A stretch of DNA of 5,846 nt from Flavobacteriaceae bacterium (GCA_947461915.1 CANHNG010000129.1:1-5846); one strand, 5' to 3'. Counted from the first letter of the stretch, positions 1 through 5,700 are shown. Numbers and translations are program-made. The notes: generated by a model not told the origin, from the letters alone.

Positions 1-918
1 ATCCTGGAAGTGGTTTTGGGTGTTATGCTGCTCATTGGTTACCGTTCAAAATCTACGATTTGGAGTTTACTAGTTTTGGTGGTAATGTTCACCTTTTTGA
101 CCTTTTATTCTGCTTATTTCGACGTGGTGAAAGACTGCGGTTGTTTTGGCGATGCTTTGCATTTAACCCCCTGGCAATCCTTTACCAAAGACATTGTGCT
201 TTTGTTTTTTATAGTAATTCTGTTGTTCAATCAAAAACTAATTAAGCCATTATTCTCGAATATTGCTCAACATATTTTGGCTTTTTCGAGTGTCGCCTTG
301 TGCGCTTTTATGGGTTATTGGGTGATTAATCATTTGCCAATAATTGATTTTAGACCATATAAAATAGGGAACAACATCCAAAAGGGAATGGAAGTTCCGG
401 TGGGTGCACCAAAATCGGTGGTGGAGATGATTTTTATTTATAAAGTAAATGGGGTTGATAAGGAATTTGCCGAAAAGGATTTGATGTCAATTCCTGCTGG
501 GGCCACATTTGTGGATAGAAAAGACAAGGTAATAACAGAGGGATACGTTCCTCCCATCCATGATTTTGCAATGGAAAAAGACGGCTTAGACCACAAAGAT
601 GAATTTCTGAAAGAACCAAAATTACTTATGATTGTGGCTTATGATTTGGCTAAAGCCAATGAAAGCGGATTGGAAAAATTGGAAAAATTAAATCAAATTG
701 CACTAAAAAAAGGATATAAAGTAATAGGAATGACAGCCTCATCACCTGAAGAAATTGCTAAAACTAAAAAACAATTTGGTCTTTCTTTCGAGTTCTATTT
801 TTGTGATGGGATAGCTTTAAAAACCATTGAAAGAGCCAATCCAAGTATTGCCATTCTTGAGAAAGGGACAATCAAGCAAAAAGTGCATTACAATGATATT
901 GATAATTTAAATTTATAA
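1..918 (+). CDS. BT_3928-type membrane protein: MauE/DoxX-like helices plus thioredoxin-like tail (5' partial)
   Basis: This is an inner-membrane protein whose 5' end lies outside the window. The frame is open from base 1 (ILEVVLGVMLLIG), so the GTG at 10 is an internal valine and not the start. In window numbering, hydrophobic segments lie near residues 4-13, 20-37, 60-74 and 88-110. The signature DCGCFGDA is at residues 45-52, with a Cys-Gly-Cys pair at 46 and 48, followed by LTPWQSFTKD. This matches the MauE/DoxX-like part of Bacteroidota BT_3928 family proteins. Residues from about 200 to the end (LLMIVAYDLAKANE and onward, then PSIAILEKG) look like a thioredoxin fold without a CXXC pair. 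Family members are usually about 360 residues, so some 55-60 N-terminal residues are probably missing; that number is inferred. MauE relatives are linked to disulfide handling during protein maturation, but the substrate here is unknown. It is the first of four closely spaced genes and sits two genes upstream of a thioredoxin-like lipoprotein. Confidence 0.85.
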   Translation: MLEVVLGVMLLIGYRSKSTIWSLLVLVVMFTFLTFYSAYFDVVKDCGCFGDALHLTPWQSFTKDIVLLFFIVILLFNQKLIKPLFSNIAQHILAFSSVALCAFMGYWVINHLPIIDFRPYKIGNNIQKGMEVPVGAPKSVVEMIFIYKVNGVDKEFAEKDLMSIPAGATFVDRKDKVITEGYVPPIHDFAMEKDGLDHKDEFLKEPKLLMIVAYDLAKANESGLEKLEKLNQIALKKGYKVIGMTASSPEEIAKTKKQFGLSFEFYFCDGIALKTIERANPSIAILEKGTIKQKVHYNDIDNLNL

Positions 919-940
919 TTCATATAAGAGCTTTTAAATT

Positions 941-1216
941 ATGAGCAGTCGAACTGAGAGAAGGAAAAAAAGAAGAAAATTAATTATACTTAGTTGTTTC
1001 GCCTTTGCAATTGGTTTCTACCTGCTTGACGAAGTGTCTACCTGGTTTGAGGTGCCCTTAGGCAATATATTTTACGTTATTGTAGGTTGTACTTTAATGG
1101 CGGCTTCAGGGGTATACGTAGGCTATACCATCAAAAAAGTATATTTCACTAAGAAAAAGAAGAGAAGCCGTCTTTTTTATATGGACGACCCTTCTAAGGA
1201 TTCAAAATTAAAATAA
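941..1216 (+). CDS. Small basic two-helix membrane protein, function unknown
   Basis: I do not recognise this 91-residue protein. It opens with a very basic stretch (RTERRKKRRK, residues 4-13). A hydrophobic helix follows at about residues 14-30, then a short loop with acidic residues (DEVSTWFEVP). A second helix spans about residues 43-64, and a second basic cluster (KKVYFTKKKKRSR, residues 65-77) precedes a polar tail. By the positive-inside rule both ends should face the cytoplasm, leaving a loop of roughly 12 residues outside. The ATG lies 22 bases after the upstream stop and the next gene starts 40 bases downstream, so it is very likely co-transcribed with its neighbours. That placement between two thiol-redox-type proteins hints at a role in the same membrane process, but this is inference only. 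Confidence 0.75.
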   Translation: MSSRTERRKKRRKLIILSCFAFAIGFYLLDEVSTWFEVPLGNIFYVIVGCTLMAASGVYVGYTIKKVYFTKKKKRSRLFYMDDPSKDSKLK

Positions 1217-1256
1217 AAACTTTATTTGGAACTAAAATGTTTTGCAAAAATATTCA

Positions 1257-1745
1257 ATGAAAAAAATAGTCACATTACTGGTAACTTTAGCAATCATTTC
1301 TTGTTCTAATGCCCAAAAAACAGAGTTTTCGAATGAAGCATTGTCGGCAAAATTGCTGACTACTGATAGAGGCCAAATCCCTTTCAAAACATTAGTAAAA
1401 AAACACAAGGGAAAAACCTTGCTAATCGAGGTTTGGGCCTCTTGGTGTGGGGATTGCGTTAAGGCAATGCCAAAAATACATGAATTACAAACCAACAATC
1501 CCGATGTTGATTATATGTTTATTTCTATGGACAAAACAGATGCTCAGTGGAAAGAAGGAATTGCAAAATATGATTTAAAAGGGGAGCATTTTATGGCCAA
1601 GGACCAAATGAAAGGCGTTTTTGCAAAAGCGATAGATTTAGATTGGATTCCAAGATATATCATTGTTGACAAAACTGGAAAAATAGTGCTTTACAGAGCG
1701 ATTGAAACGGATTTTGACCAAATAAATACCACCTTAAAAAATTAA
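1257..1745 (+). CDS. TlpA-like thioredoxin family lipoprotein
   Basis: This is a predicted envelope thiol-disulfide oxidoreductase of 162 residues. I chose the ATG at 1257 because it gives a compact signal peptide, MKKIVTLLVTLAIISC, with a lipobox-like IISC and Cys16 as the likely lipidated residue. The in-frame TTG at 1242 would add five residues (MQKYS) before it without benefit. The thioredoxin core runs from about residue 40 to the end. It contains strand LLIEV, the active site WASWCGDC (Cys64 and Cys67), and the cis-proline motif WIPRY (Pro132) followed by the strand IIVDKTGKIV. The CGDC active site differs from the CGPC of thioredoxin and the CPPC common in TlpA/ResA proteins, which would alter redox potential. 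Its partner could be the upstream MauE-like membrane protein. Cleavage by signal peptidase I after SNAQ is an alternative to lipidation. Confidence 0.85.
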   Translation: MKKIVTLLVTLAIISCSNAQKTEFSNEALSAKLLTTDRGQIPFKTLVKKHKGKTLLIEVWASWCGDCVKAMPKIHELQTNNPDVDYMFISMDKTDAQWKEGIAKYDLKGEHFMAKDQMKGVFAKAIDLDWIPRYIIVDKTGKIVLYRAIETDFDQINTTLKN

Positions 1746-1776
1746 AAAAAATTAAAACTAAATTAAAAAAAATAAA
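1746..1776 (+). promoter_or_regulatory. A-rich translation leader of tpiA
   Basis: The 31 bases between the thioredoxin gene and tpiA are A and T except for a single C, with long runs of A directly before the ATG. There is no Shine-Dalgarno sequence. In Bacteroidota, A-rich unstructured leaders are known to support efficient initiation without Shine-Dalgarno pairing. I see no TAnnTTTG element here, so it reads as a leader inside an operon and not as a separate promoter. Confidence 0.35.
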
Positions 1777-2529
1777 ATGAGAAAGAAGATTGTAGCAGGT
1801 AATTGGAAAATGAACAAAAATGCAGAACAAACCGAAGATTTATTAAACGAATTAATAGCACAAATCCCAACGGAAAGTAATGCGCAGGTAATTGTGGCAC
1901 CTACATTTGTCAACCTAGCTTCAACTGTAGATCACTTAGAGTATACGTCTATCAGCGTTGCAGCCCAAAATATGCACCAAGCGGAAAGTGGTGCCTATAC
2001 TGGTGAAATCTCGGCCGATATGCTAAAAAGCATCGGTGTAGATACCGTTATTCTTGGGCATTCAGAGCGCAGAGCCATTTATCACGAAACCGACGCCTTG
2101 ATTGCCAATAAGCTAGACACGGCTTTGAAACATGACATGACAGTTATTTTTTGCTTTGGCGAGGAATTGAAAGACCGTCAATCTGCAAATCATTTTAATA
2201 TTGTGGAAAACCAATTGAGAGATGGATTATTCCAAATAAAAGCAAAAGATTGGGAGAATATTATTTTGGCTTATGAGCCAGTTTGGGCAATTGGAACAGG
2301 CGAAACTGCCAGTCCTGAACAAGCTCAGGAAATGCATGAATTTATTAGAGAAACTGTTCGCAAAACTTTTGGAAGTGATGTTGCCGAGGATGTTTCCATT
2401 CTTTATGGAGGAAGCGTAAAACCAGACAATGCAAAGGAAATTTTCTCTAAACCCGATGTTGACGGAGGTCTCATTGGTGGCGCAGCCCTTAATGCAAAAG
2501 ATTTTGTGTCGATTGTGAACGCTATTTAA
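1777..2529 (+). CDS. tpiA: Triose-phosphate isomerase
   Basis: This cytoplasmic glycolytic and gluconeogenic enzyme interconverts dihydroxyacetone phosphate and glyceraldehyde 3-phosphate. The 250-residue length is normal for the family and the start MRKKIVAGNWKMN is canonical. All catalytic positions are visible: Asn9 and Lys11 in GNWKMN, the electrophile His95 in LGHSERR, and the base Glu167 in AYEPVWAIGTG. That last motif also holds the mobile phosphate-gripping loop. The phosphate site continues with YGGSVKPDN (from residue 210) and GGLIGGAAL (from residue 230). The protein appears intact. It is the last gene of the four-gene plus-strand run and is followed within about 20 bases by a strong hairpin terminator. 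Functional linkage with the upstream redox-type membrane genes is not obvious, and the grouping may only be positional. Confidence 0.98.
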   Translation: MRKKIVAGNWKMNKNAEQTEDLLNELIAQIPTESNAQVIVAPTFVNLASTVDHLEYTSISVAAQNMHQAESGAYTGEISADMLKSIGVDTVILGHSERRAIYHETDALIANKLDTALKHDMTVIFCFGEELKDRQSANHFNIVENQLRDGLFQIKAKDWENIILAYEPVWAIGTGETASPEQAQEMHEFIRETVRKTFGSDVAEDVSILYGGSVKPDNAKEIFSKPDVDGGLIGGAALNAKDFVSIVNAI

Positions 2530-2545
2530 AAGTAAAAAATAAAGT

Positions 2546-2587
2546 AAAAAGAGGTTTGGATACTATTCAAATCTCTTTTTTGTTTTT
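2546..2587 (+). terminator. Intrinsic terminator after tpiA
   Basis: A 13-bp stem pairs AAAAAGAGGTTTG (2546-2558) with CAAATCTCTTTTT (2568-2580), with one G-U pair and a 9-base loop. It is followed by a T-rich tract through 2587. The position, 16 bases after the tpiA stop and before the prmA promoter, fits a terminator for the upstream run. The A-rich left arm means it could also work partly on the other strand, but no minus-strand gene arrives here. Confidence 0.85.
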
Positions 2588-2610
2588 CACAATCCAACAA
2601 AAGAGATTCT

Positions 2611-2618
2611 TACCTTTG
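2611..2618 (+). promoter_or_regulatory. -7 promoter element for prmA (TACCTTTG)
   Basis: TACCTTTG matches the Bacteroidota -7 consensus TAnnTTTG exactly and sits directly after the tpiA terminator. The prmA ATG follows 14 bases later, so the transcript would have a very short leader of roughly 8-10 bases. I find no TTG at the expected 17-23 base distance; the nearest one, at 2580-2582, is 28 bases away. The -33 half is therefore weak or absent. Confidence 0.6.
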
Positions 2619-2632
2619 CAAAAACAAATTTT

Positions 2633-3466
2633 ATGTCAAATATCTATTTAGGCTTTCATTTTACGGTTGAACCAAAAGATTTAGGTTCGGAAATTCTTAT
2701 TGCCGAATTGGGTGAACTGCCGTTTGAAAGCTTTATCGATAGTGATTTGGGAATAGTTGCTTATATCCAAAAAGACCTTTGGACTGAAAACATTTTGGAT
2801 GATTTATTCATTTTGAATTCTCCAGAATTCACTATTTCTTACAAAATTGAAGAAATTGACCAAGTCAATTGGAACGAAGAGTGGGAGAAGAATTTCGAAC
2901 CAATCGATGTAGATGGAAATTGTCATGTTCGTGCCCCTTTTCACCCAAAAACAGATGCCGAATTTGATATTGTAATTGAACCAAAAATGAGTTTCGGAAC
3001 GGGTCATCACGAAACCACGCACATGATGATTCAGCATTTGTTGGAAATCGACGTTACAGGAATGAAAGCTTTGGATATGGGTTGCGGAACAGCTATTTTG
3101 GCCATCTTGGCTGAAATGAAGGGCGCTCAACCCATTGACGCCATTGATATTGACAACTGGTGTTACTTGAATTCCATAGAAAATGCCGAACGCAATAACT
3201 GCAGACATATTTCGGTTTATGAAGGGGAAGCCGCCTTATTGATTGACAAAAAATACGACTTGATAATTGCTAATATCAACAGAAACATATTGTTGAACGA
3301 TATGCAAACTTATGTAGATTGTTTAAATCCAAAAGGAACCCTATTATTGAGCGGATTTTACGAAGAAGACATTCCATATATTGATGCGTCATGTGTCGAA
3401 AAAGGATTGACTTATATCAAAAAGTTTGAAAGAAATAACTGGGTATCTTTAAAATACGCAAATTAG
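2633..3466 (+). CDS. prmA: Ribosomal protein L11 methyltransferase
   Basis: This enzyme uses S-adenosylmethionine to methylate ribosomal protein L11 in the cytoplasm. The 277 residues show the usual two-part layout. A small N-terminal substrate-recognition domain covers about residues 1-90 and ends in the conserved WNEEWEKNFEPI linker. A Rossmann methyltransferase domain follows. Family signatures are EPKMSFGTGHHETT (residues 116-129), the SAM-binding glycine loop ALDMGCGTAILAI (146-158), the acidic AIDID (170-174), and DLIIANINRNILL (209-221), which carries the Asn-Ile-Asn active-site motif. The length is close to other Bacteroidota PrmA proteins and slightly shorter than the roughly 290 residues of E. 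coli. It follows its own promoter, and a broken methyltransferase fragment starts 21 bases after its stop, with clpS beyond. Confidence 0.95.
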   Translation: MSNIYLGFHFTVEPKDLGSEILIAELGELPFESFIDSDLGIVAYIQKDLWTENILDDLFILNSPEFTISYKIEEIDQVNWNEEWEKNFEPIDVDGNCHVRAPFHPKTDAEFDIVIEPKMSFGTGHHETTHMMIQHLLEIDVTGMKALDMGCGTAILAILAEMKGAQPIDAIDIDNWCYLNSIENAERNNCRHISVYEGEAALLIDKKYDLIIANINRNILLNDMQTYVDCLNPKGTLLLSGFYEEDIPYIDASCVEKGLTYIKKFERNNWVSLKYAN

Positions 3467-3486
3467 TAATAGAATAGTCCAAAAAA

Positions 3487-3623
3487 ATGGATATGAACAG
3501 AAAAAATCATTGGGAGGCGGTTTATGAAACTAAACAGCTTGGAAGGTAAGCTAGACAGAAGAAAAACCAGAAACTTAGCTTGATTTTATTCAGGAAATTC
3601 TTTTTGAAAAATCGTCCAAAATA
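3487..3623 (+). pseudogene. Decayed N-terminal fragment of a SAM-dependent methyltransferase
   Basis: Translation from the ATG at 3487 gives MDMNRKNHWEAVYETKQLGR and then stops at 3547-3549. One frame over, starting at 3549, the same protein continues as S-stop-TEEKPET-stop-LDFIQEI, with TAG codons at 3552 and 3576. Restoring a single G near 3543-3545 and reading the two TAG codons as TGG (Trp) and TCG (Ser) gives a continuous LGEVSWTEEKPETSLDFIQ. This resembles the N-terminus of small class I methyltransferases that begin HWExVYETK...EVSW and are followed by a GGG-type SAM loop; the family assignment is from memory. No SAM-binding loop is found, so most of the gene is gone. The fragment has one frameshift, two nonsense codons and a large 3' deletion. 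It cannot encode a working enzyme, and its 3' limit is approximate. Confidence 0.75.
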
Positions 3624-3668
3624 GAGAACCAACTGTATTTTTATTTAAAACCTGCAAATTATATAAAA

Positions 3669-3944
3669 ATGAGTATAATAGAAAAAACAAGAGAGAAAGT
3701 TAGTCTCAAAGAGGCTACTACCATAAACAACGAAATTATAGTGTATAATGATGATGTCAACACTTTTGACCATGTAATTGACACCTTGATTCGGGTTTGT
3801 GAACACACTCCTGAACAAGCGGAACAATGCTCTTTGATTGTCCACTTTAACGGAAAATGCACTGTAAAAACGGGTGTTTTAGAAAAATTAAAACCACAAT
3901 GTACTCAATTACTTGAAGCAGGATTGAGTGCCGAAATAGTATAA
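3669..3944 (+). CDS. clpS: ATP-dependent Clp protease adaptor ClpS
   Basis: ClpS binds proteins carrying destabilising N-terminal residues and hands them to the ClpA (or ClpC-like) unfoldase for degradation by ClpP. The 91 residues consist of a polar N-terminal tail (about 1-20), which in the family contacts the ATPase, and a folded core. In the core, EIIVYNDDVNTFDHVIDTL (22-40) contains the Asn-Asp-Asp (27-29) that grips the substrate amino group. VHFNGKC (58-64) supplies the conserved His59, matching His66 of E. coli. The core ends with LLEAGLSAEIV. The ATG at 3669 is the only reasonable start, although the frame is open upstream back to 3579 through the decayed methyltransferase fragment. 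No promoter of good quality is visible just upstream, so it may be transcribed from the prmA promoter through the relic. A bidirectional terminator follows. Confidence 0.93.
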   Translation: MSIIEKTREKVSLKEATTINNEIIVYNDDVNTFDHVIDTLIRVCEHTPEQAEQCSLIVHFNGKCTVKTGVLEKLKPQCTQLLEAGLSAEIV

Positions 3945-3963
3945 AACTTCAAGTCTTCAAATA

Positions 3964-4007
3964 AAAAAAAACAGGGTTTTCATACTAAGAAAAACCCTGT
4001 TTTTTTT
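3964..4007. terminator. Bidirectional terminator between clpS and the YeeE/YedE genes
   Basis: A 17-bp perfect stem pairs 3964-3980 with 3991-4007. Its core is ACAGGGTTTT against AAAACCCTGT, extended by A8/T8 runs, with a 10-base loop (3981-3990). Both strands present a GC-containing stem followed by a run of T. It therefore ends transcription of clpS on the plus strand and of the convergent transporter pair on the minus strand. It starts 20 bases after the clpS stop and ends 20 bases before the minus-strand stop. Confidence 0.9.
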
Positions 4008-4026
4008 GTTTATCAATAGAATTATT

Positions 4027-4440
4027 TTAATGAGGCAATTTATTTCGTAACAACCCATAAAGGAAAGTTCCAAAAAGCGCCCCGAAAAGCACCAACAACA
4101 CGGGTAAAAATCCTGCACCAAGTAAAATGAATATAGGACCCGGACAAGCTCCTACCAATGCCCAACCCAATCCAAAGAATATGCCGCCCACCCAAAAACG
4201 AGTAGAACCGGGTTCTTTGTCTTGAATCGCTATTGGCAAGCCATCAGTATCTTTTACGTTATTTCTCTTTATGATTTGGATTCCAATAATCCCCGTAATA
4301 ACGGCAACCATAATAATTCCGTACATGTGAAAGGATTGAAACTGGAACATTTCATAAATTCTATACCAAGAAATAGCTTCTGATTTTGTCAAAATAATTC
4401 CGAATACAAATCCAACAAATAAATATTTAAATGTGTTCAT
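4027..4440 (-). CDS. YeeE/YedE-type transporter, C-terminal half (DUF6691-like)
   Basis: This is a 137-residue polytopic inner-membrane protein. Hydrophobic segments lie at about residues 4-18, 38-57, 82-97 and 100-131. The hallmark is GLGWALVGACPGPIF (residues 90-104), where Cys99 belongs to the cysteine-centred motif of YeeE/YedE sulfur transporters. In the single-chain family members such as E. coli TsuA, conserved cysteines relay thiosulfate across the membrane. Here the family is split in two, and this gene is the second, shorter half. Its ATG is only two bases after the stop of the upstream half, so translation is probably coupled. The substrate is likely thiosulfate or another reduced sulfur compound, inferred from the family. 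The product looks full length. Confidence 0.85.
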   Translation of the reverse strand: MNTFKYLFVGFVFGIILTKSEAISWYRIYEMFQFQSFHMYGIIMVAVITGIIGIQIIKRNNVKDTDGLPIAIQDKEPGSTRFWVGGIFFGLGWALVGACPGPIFILLGAGFLPVLLVLFGALFGTFLYGLLRNKLPH

Positions 4441-4442
4441 AA

Positions 4443-5000
4443 TTAGAAAAGTAAGGGTAAAATAAAGTGAGACATTATCAAGCCTCCTATAAAAAATCCG
4501 ATTACAGCTTTCAATGATTGAATTTGAAAGTTACTCAATCCAGAAATGGCGTGTCCAGAAGTACATCCGCTAGCGTAACGCGTTCCGAAACCTATTAGAA
4601 TTCCGCCTATCAGCAGAATAAAAATCATTTTAGGAGATTCAAAAACAGCGTTCCCGAATAAAACATCAGGCAACAATTTTCCGTTTGGAGCTTCAATACC
4701 CAATTGTTCCAATTGTGCAATTGTTTTTGGATTGATGGTAACATTTGATGTATCGCTCATAAAACGATTAGCCACAAAACCACCAAACATGGCTCCTAAA
4801 ACCACGAACAAATTCCATTGTTGTTCTTTCCAATCAAAATCAAAAAAAGACACCCTTTTTCCTATTCCAGTCATGGAACATAAAGTGCTTAAATTAGACG
4901 ACATCCCGAAAGCTTTCCCGAAATAAATCAGACAAAGCATGACCATACCTATCAAAAATCCCGAAACATACCAAGTCCAAGTTTGAAAAATAATATCCAT
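4443..5000 (-). CDS. YeeE/YedE-type transporter, N-terminal half (sulfur compound uptake)
   Basis: This is a 185-residue inner-membrane protein with hydrophobic segments at about residues 10-28, 63-80, 125-140 and 158-184. Two family signatures each carry a cysteine: FGMSSNLSTLC (Cys41) and GTRYASGCTSGHAISGL (Cys146). The GCTSGH motif is typical of YeeE/YedE proteins proposed to pass thiosulfate through cysteine-lined constrictions. A soluble loop (about residues 81-122, SDTSNVTINPKTIAQLEQLG and onward) faces one side of the membrane. It forms an operon with the shorter half two bases downstream, and the two probably make one transporter. In many genomes such pairs sit beside persulfide dioxygenase, rhodanese or ArsR-type regulators; none is visible here. 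No confident minus-strand promoter was found in 5001-5100. Confidence 0.88.
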   Translation of the reverse strand: MDIIFQTWTWYVSGFLIGMVMLCLIYFGKAFGMSSNLSTLCSMTGIGKRVSFFDFDWKEQQWNLFVVLGAMFGGFVANRFMSDTSNVTINPKTIAQLEQLGIEAPNGKLLPDVLFGNAVFESPKMIFILLIGGILIGFGTRYASGCTSGHAISGLSNFQIQSLKAVIGFFIGGLIMSHFILPLLF

Positions 5001-5069
5001 AACTTTCTTTTTATTGGGCTAAAATAATAATTCTTATTTTAAAAAATTGAAATTATTAAAGTATAATTA

Positions 5070-5100
5070 TTGTTTATGGCCGCAATACCGACTAAATTTG
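5070..5100 (+). promoter_or_regulatory. Bacteroidota promoter (TTG-N20-TAAATTTG) for the lipoprotein gene
   Basis: TTG at 5070-5072 is followed after 20 bases by TAAATTTG at 5093-5100. This matches the Bacteroidota pattern of a -33 TTG and a -7 TAnnTTTG with the usual 17-23 base spacing. Transcription would start near 5107 and leave a leader of about 79 bases before the ATG at 5186. The last 40 bases of that leader are A-rich, as is typical for translation without a Shine-Dalgarno site in this phylum. Confidence 0.7.
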
Positions 5101-5185
5101 TTGTTTAAATCATATTACGAATTTAAGAAGTAAAATCTGAACCAGGAAAAAATTAGATTCGAAAAAAATTAAACCAAATAAAACT

Positions 5186-5638
5186 ATGAAAAAAATCCTG
5201 CCTTTTATCTCATTGTTACTTCTGTTCACATCTTGTATCAGTACTCAGTCCACTTTAAAAAATGTGGATGACAATGCTCCTATTCCTCGCTTGGAAAGCA
5301 ACAATACATTCGTCATCAATGAATACAGCAAGGATAAAAGATATGGTTATGAAAAAGAATATCCTATTAACCTTTTTTATTCCAACACAAAAAACGAAAC
5401 CATTAACCAGCAACGTTATCTGAATGCTTTGGCAGGACCAAAAGGGAAAAAAATCACCTACACTAAATTAGAAAGTTGCTGTCCCTTTCCAACAAAGAGA
5501 AGCGAGATGGGAGCCGGTTTTTTGGATGTTTACGAACTAAAATGGGAAGGACAACAAAATCCCGTTACCCTATATTTGAATATTTATGAAAAAGGAGTAT
5601 TGATGGTTCCTGTTGGGCTCACCTTGAAGAAAAATTAA
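5186..5638 (+). CDS. Small predicted lipoprotein, function unknown
   Basis: This protein of 150 residues starts with a clear lipoprotein signal peptide, MKKILPFISLLLLFTSC. Cys17 would be lipidated after cleavage by signal peptidase II, giving a membrane-anchored envelope protein. The mature part has no motif I can assign. Visible points are a GYEKEYPINLFYS segment (54-66), RYLNALAGPKGKKITY (77-92), and a Cys-Cys pair in ESCCPFPTKRSEMGAGFLDVY (residues 96-116). The end (PVTLYLNIYEKGVLMVPVGL) looks like beta strands. No acidic lipoprotein export signal follows the cysteine, so surface exposure is not indicated. Because it stands directly before kdsA, automated annotation may mislabel relatives as KDO-8-phosphate synthase; the sequence shows no such domain. 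It has its own promoter, and its stop codon overlaps a tandem heptamer array. Confidence 0.85.
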   Translation: MKKILPFISLLLLFTSCISTQSTLKNVDDNAPIPRLESNNTFVINEYSKDKRYGYEKEYPINLFYSNTKNETINQQRYLNALAGPKGKKITYTKLESCCPFPTKRSEMGAGFLDVYELKWEGQQNPVTLYLNIYEKGVLMVPVGLTLKKN

Positions 5639-5671
5639 TCACAAATCCTAAATCGTAAATCACAAATCCTG
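5637..5671 (+). repeat. Five tandem 7-bp repeats (AATCNNA)
   Basis: Five consecutive heptamers occupy this stretch: AATCACA, AATCCTA, AATCGTA, AATCACA and AATCCTG. The first four fit AATCNNA and the fifth ends in G. Units 1 and 4 are identical, and units 2 and 5 differ only in the last base, so a 13-base direct repeat (5637-5649 and 5658-5670) is embedded. The array begins inside the TAA stop of the lipoprotein gene and ends two bases before the kdsA -7 element. Confidence 0.8.
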
Positions 5672-5673
5672 AC

Positions 5674-5681
5674 TATCTTTG
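5674..5681 (+). promoter_or_regulatory. -7 promoter element for kdsA (TATCTTTG)
   Basis: TATCTTTG matches TAnnTTTG exactly and lies 19 bases before the kdsA ATG, giving a leader of roughly 13-15 bases. No TTG occurs at the -33 position. That stretch is filled by the heptamer array, so activity may depend on the -7 element alone or on a factor binding the repeats. kdsA could also receive transcripts from the lipoprotein promoter, since no terminator intervenes. Confidence 0.6.
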
Positions 5682-5700
5682 CCCTTTCTAAAATCACCTT

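Noticed and set aside
10..12. GTG as start codon of the first gene
   Set aside because: The frame is open to base 1 with a hydrophobic helix already under way, so the gene simply begins outside the window.
1221..1228. TTTATTTG as a promoter -7 element for the thioredoxin gene
   Set aside because: It departs from TAnnTTTG at one fixed base and has no TTG at the right spacing. The gene is better explained as part of the upstream operon.
1232..1498. Minus-strand open frame of 88 codons overlapping the thioredoxin gene
   Set aside because: The plus strand encodes a complete thioredoxin with WCGDC and cis-Pro motifs. The antisense product has no recognisable motif.
2804..3208. Open reading frame of 134 codons on the minus strand inside prmA
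   Set aside because: It lies wholly opposite a convincing prmA with all motifs present, and its translation has no recognisable domain. It is a shadow of the real gene.
3645..3862. Two overlapping minus-strand open frames opposite clpS
   Set aside because: clpS on the plus strand is intact and conserved. The antisense frames are short and unlike known proteins.
4732..4926. Plus-strand open frame of 64 codons opposite the YeeE/YedE gene
   Set aside because: The minus-strand transporter has clear family motifs, and no plus-strand promoter or motif supports this frame.
5024..5060. AT-rich inverted repeat (AATAATT ... AATTATT) upstream of the YeeE/YedE pair as an operator
   Set aside because: The arms are short and made only of A and T in a very AT-rich spacer, so chance is a sufficient explanation. 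No neighbouring regulator gene supports it.
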